This document shows, piece by piece, positions 5,719-6,509 of a stretch of DNA of 6,509 nucleotides (position 1 is its first letter; the number at the start of each line of letters is the position of its first letter). The notes beneath the pieces are model-generated. The model was not told where the DNA came from. It saw only the letters and a program-made list of their open reading frames with translations, and made no database searches. A program made the translations under genes and the position numbers. Origin of the DNA: Anaerolineae bacterium (GTDB lineage: Bacteria; Chloroflexota; Anaerolineae; Anaerolineales; Anaerolineaceae); contig JACRAG010000091.1 of NCBI GenBank assembly GCA_016213455.1, positions 1 through 6,509 on the forward strand, read 5' to 3'.

Positions 5719-6509
5719 TCTGCAAGCAATGATGCAAGACTTGTGCCACGCTCGTCAATCCGCTCGACTTTGCAGCCGGCCTGACGCAGCACGTCCAGAT
5801 CCTGCTCCGGGATTTCATTCTCGTTGCCAATCACCAAAACGCTGGAAGCCAGCAGGGCTTCATCAACCGAGAAGCCAACGACCGGGCGGTGTTTGCGCAC
5901 AAACGGTTTGACGGCATCCAGATGCCATTCTGAGACGCCCCATTCGAAGGAGGGCAGGAGGACATACTGGCGAATGGGGTGCGAGCCTTTGGGGCTGACG
6001 GGCAGTCCCTTGGCGGCTGCGGATTGGGTGGCGCGGTTCAATCGATTGGCCACCGCATCGAAGGCGGCTTCGCCTGGCTGGCCCGGCAGGCGCATGGCGG
6101 CGCCAAACACACAGTCGGGGATGGCTTCCAGCATGGCTTCTTCATCTTGCGGATTGGGTACGTCCTCCCGGTACAGCAGGCGGGCGATCAAATCTGCGGT
6201 GTTTGCTTCCACGCATTCGTGCGCCGGAGAGCCTGCTTCGAGCAGGAAAATGGGCAGTTCATAACCCAACACAGCCTGGCTGATGGTGCGGTACCAGTCG
6301 TAGATGCGGAACCCGCGTTGATCCTGGCTGCCGGCGGGGGTCAGGTAAGGGCGGGCGGAAGGCCATCGCTCGGGACCGCCGGCGCCCCAATCCAATGAAC
6401 GTCCATGAGTCCATGCGTAAGCGCTGACAGCCAGTCCACCGCGCAGCAAATCCGATTTCCGGCGTTGAATCACCCCCAGGGTCGAGCGAAGAAAAGCGCT
6501 GTCCCAATA
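5712..6509 (-). CDS. Glycoside-hydrolase-like protein with CWB2-like C-terminus (5' partial)
   Basis: The frame is open to the window edge, so only the last 265 residues are seen and the start lies beyond 6509. The GTG at 6473 is merely internal. Visible residues 25-92 (SAYAW, then W and P rich text, then RIYDWYRTISQAVLGYELPIFLLEAG) resemble the last strands of a TIM-barrel glycoside hydrolase, where an xPIFLxEAG segment carries the nucleophile; Glu91 would be that residue. Residues 183-265 (LLPSFEWGVSEWHLDAV, then SSVLVIGNENEIPEQDLDVL, then GCKVERIDERGTSLASLLAE) end in a segment like the cell-wall-binding repeat CWB2 (VLVGG, LxxLG, KVxRI, T-A). Both assignments are by eye. The stop is four bases before ftsZ, so they are co-transcribed. 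A role in envelope polysaccharide or wall handling during division is inferred. The substrate and any N-terminal signal are outside the window. Confidence 0.75.
   Translation of the reverse strand, partial: YWDSAFLRSTLGVIQRRKSDLLRGGLAVSAYAWTHGRSLDWGAGGPERWPSARPYLTPAGSQDQRGFRIYDWYRTISQAVLGYELPIFLLEAGSPAHECVEANTADLIARLLYREDVPNPQDEEAMLEAIPDCVFGAAMRLPGQPGEAAFDAVANRLNRATQSAAAKGLPVSPKGSHPIRQYVLLPSFEWGVSEWHLDAVKPFVRKHRPVVGFSVDEALLASSVLVIGNENEIPEQDLDVLRQAGCKVERIDERGTSLASLLAER

Noticed and set aside
5708..5830. Longer ftsZ start adding 41 residues
   Set aside because: The extra part reads through the end of the upstream gene, is Arg/Cys-rich and unlike any FtsZ N-terminus. The ATG at 5707 has a good ribosome-binding site.
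6471..6473. GTG as the start of the glycosidase-like gene
   Set aside because: The frame stays open upstream to the window edge with protein-like sequence (YWDSAFLRSTLG), so the GTG is internal and the gene is partial.

Overview
The window looks like bacterial chromosome. It has GC-rich coding DNA, Shine-Dalgarno sites before most starts, tightly packed same-strand genes, and an AT-rich gap between two converging operons. The mix of genes (a split-site heterodimeric ABC exporter, an FtsZ with a conserved C-terminal tail, a reduced LytR-CpsA-Psr-like protein and a glycosidase-like protein) reminds me of Chloroflexota, perhaps Anaerolineae. That placement rests on general impression rather than a marker gene and is tentative. 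I see no mobile element, CRISPR array, tRNA or rRNA.

Left part, plus strand (1-3201): two ABC-exporter half-transporter genes overlap by the four bases ATGA. The first is cut by the window edge. Their ATP-site residues are complementary. The first subunit has Asp for the catalytic Glu and Gln for the switch His but a normal LSGGQ. The second has a normal Glu and His but an altered LSQGQ. This is the pattern of a heterodimeric exporter of the TM287/288, BmrCD or LmrCD kind, with one working and one degenerate ATP site.

Middle (3202-3403): a 202-base AT-rich convergent gap. It holds a 12-bp palindrome, an extended -10 promoter-like box (TGCTATAAT), a perfect 17-bp hairpin starting almost exactly where that promoter would initiate, and a perfect 19-bp hairpin that works as a terminator on both strands. 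The promoter plus hairpins could define a small RNA.

Right part, minus strand (6509 down to 3404): five genes read the same way with gaps of 3 to 15 bases, so probably one operon. In order of transcription they are: a glycoside-hydrolase-like protein cut by the window edge, with a C-terminal segment resembling a cell-wall-binding repeat; an FtsZ; a 72-residue soluble protein; a 72-residue single-pass membrane protein; and a secreted or anchored 218-residue protein resembling a degenerate LCP domain. The FtsZ keeps its GTP-binding motifs and C-terminal tail, but its T7 loop reads NVDFAH where the family has NVDFAD, so a residue needed for GTP hydrolysis is replaced by His. The operon therefore links a catalytically altered cell-division tubulin with envelope proteins and two uncharacterised small proteins. 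It is the best candidate here for something undescribed.
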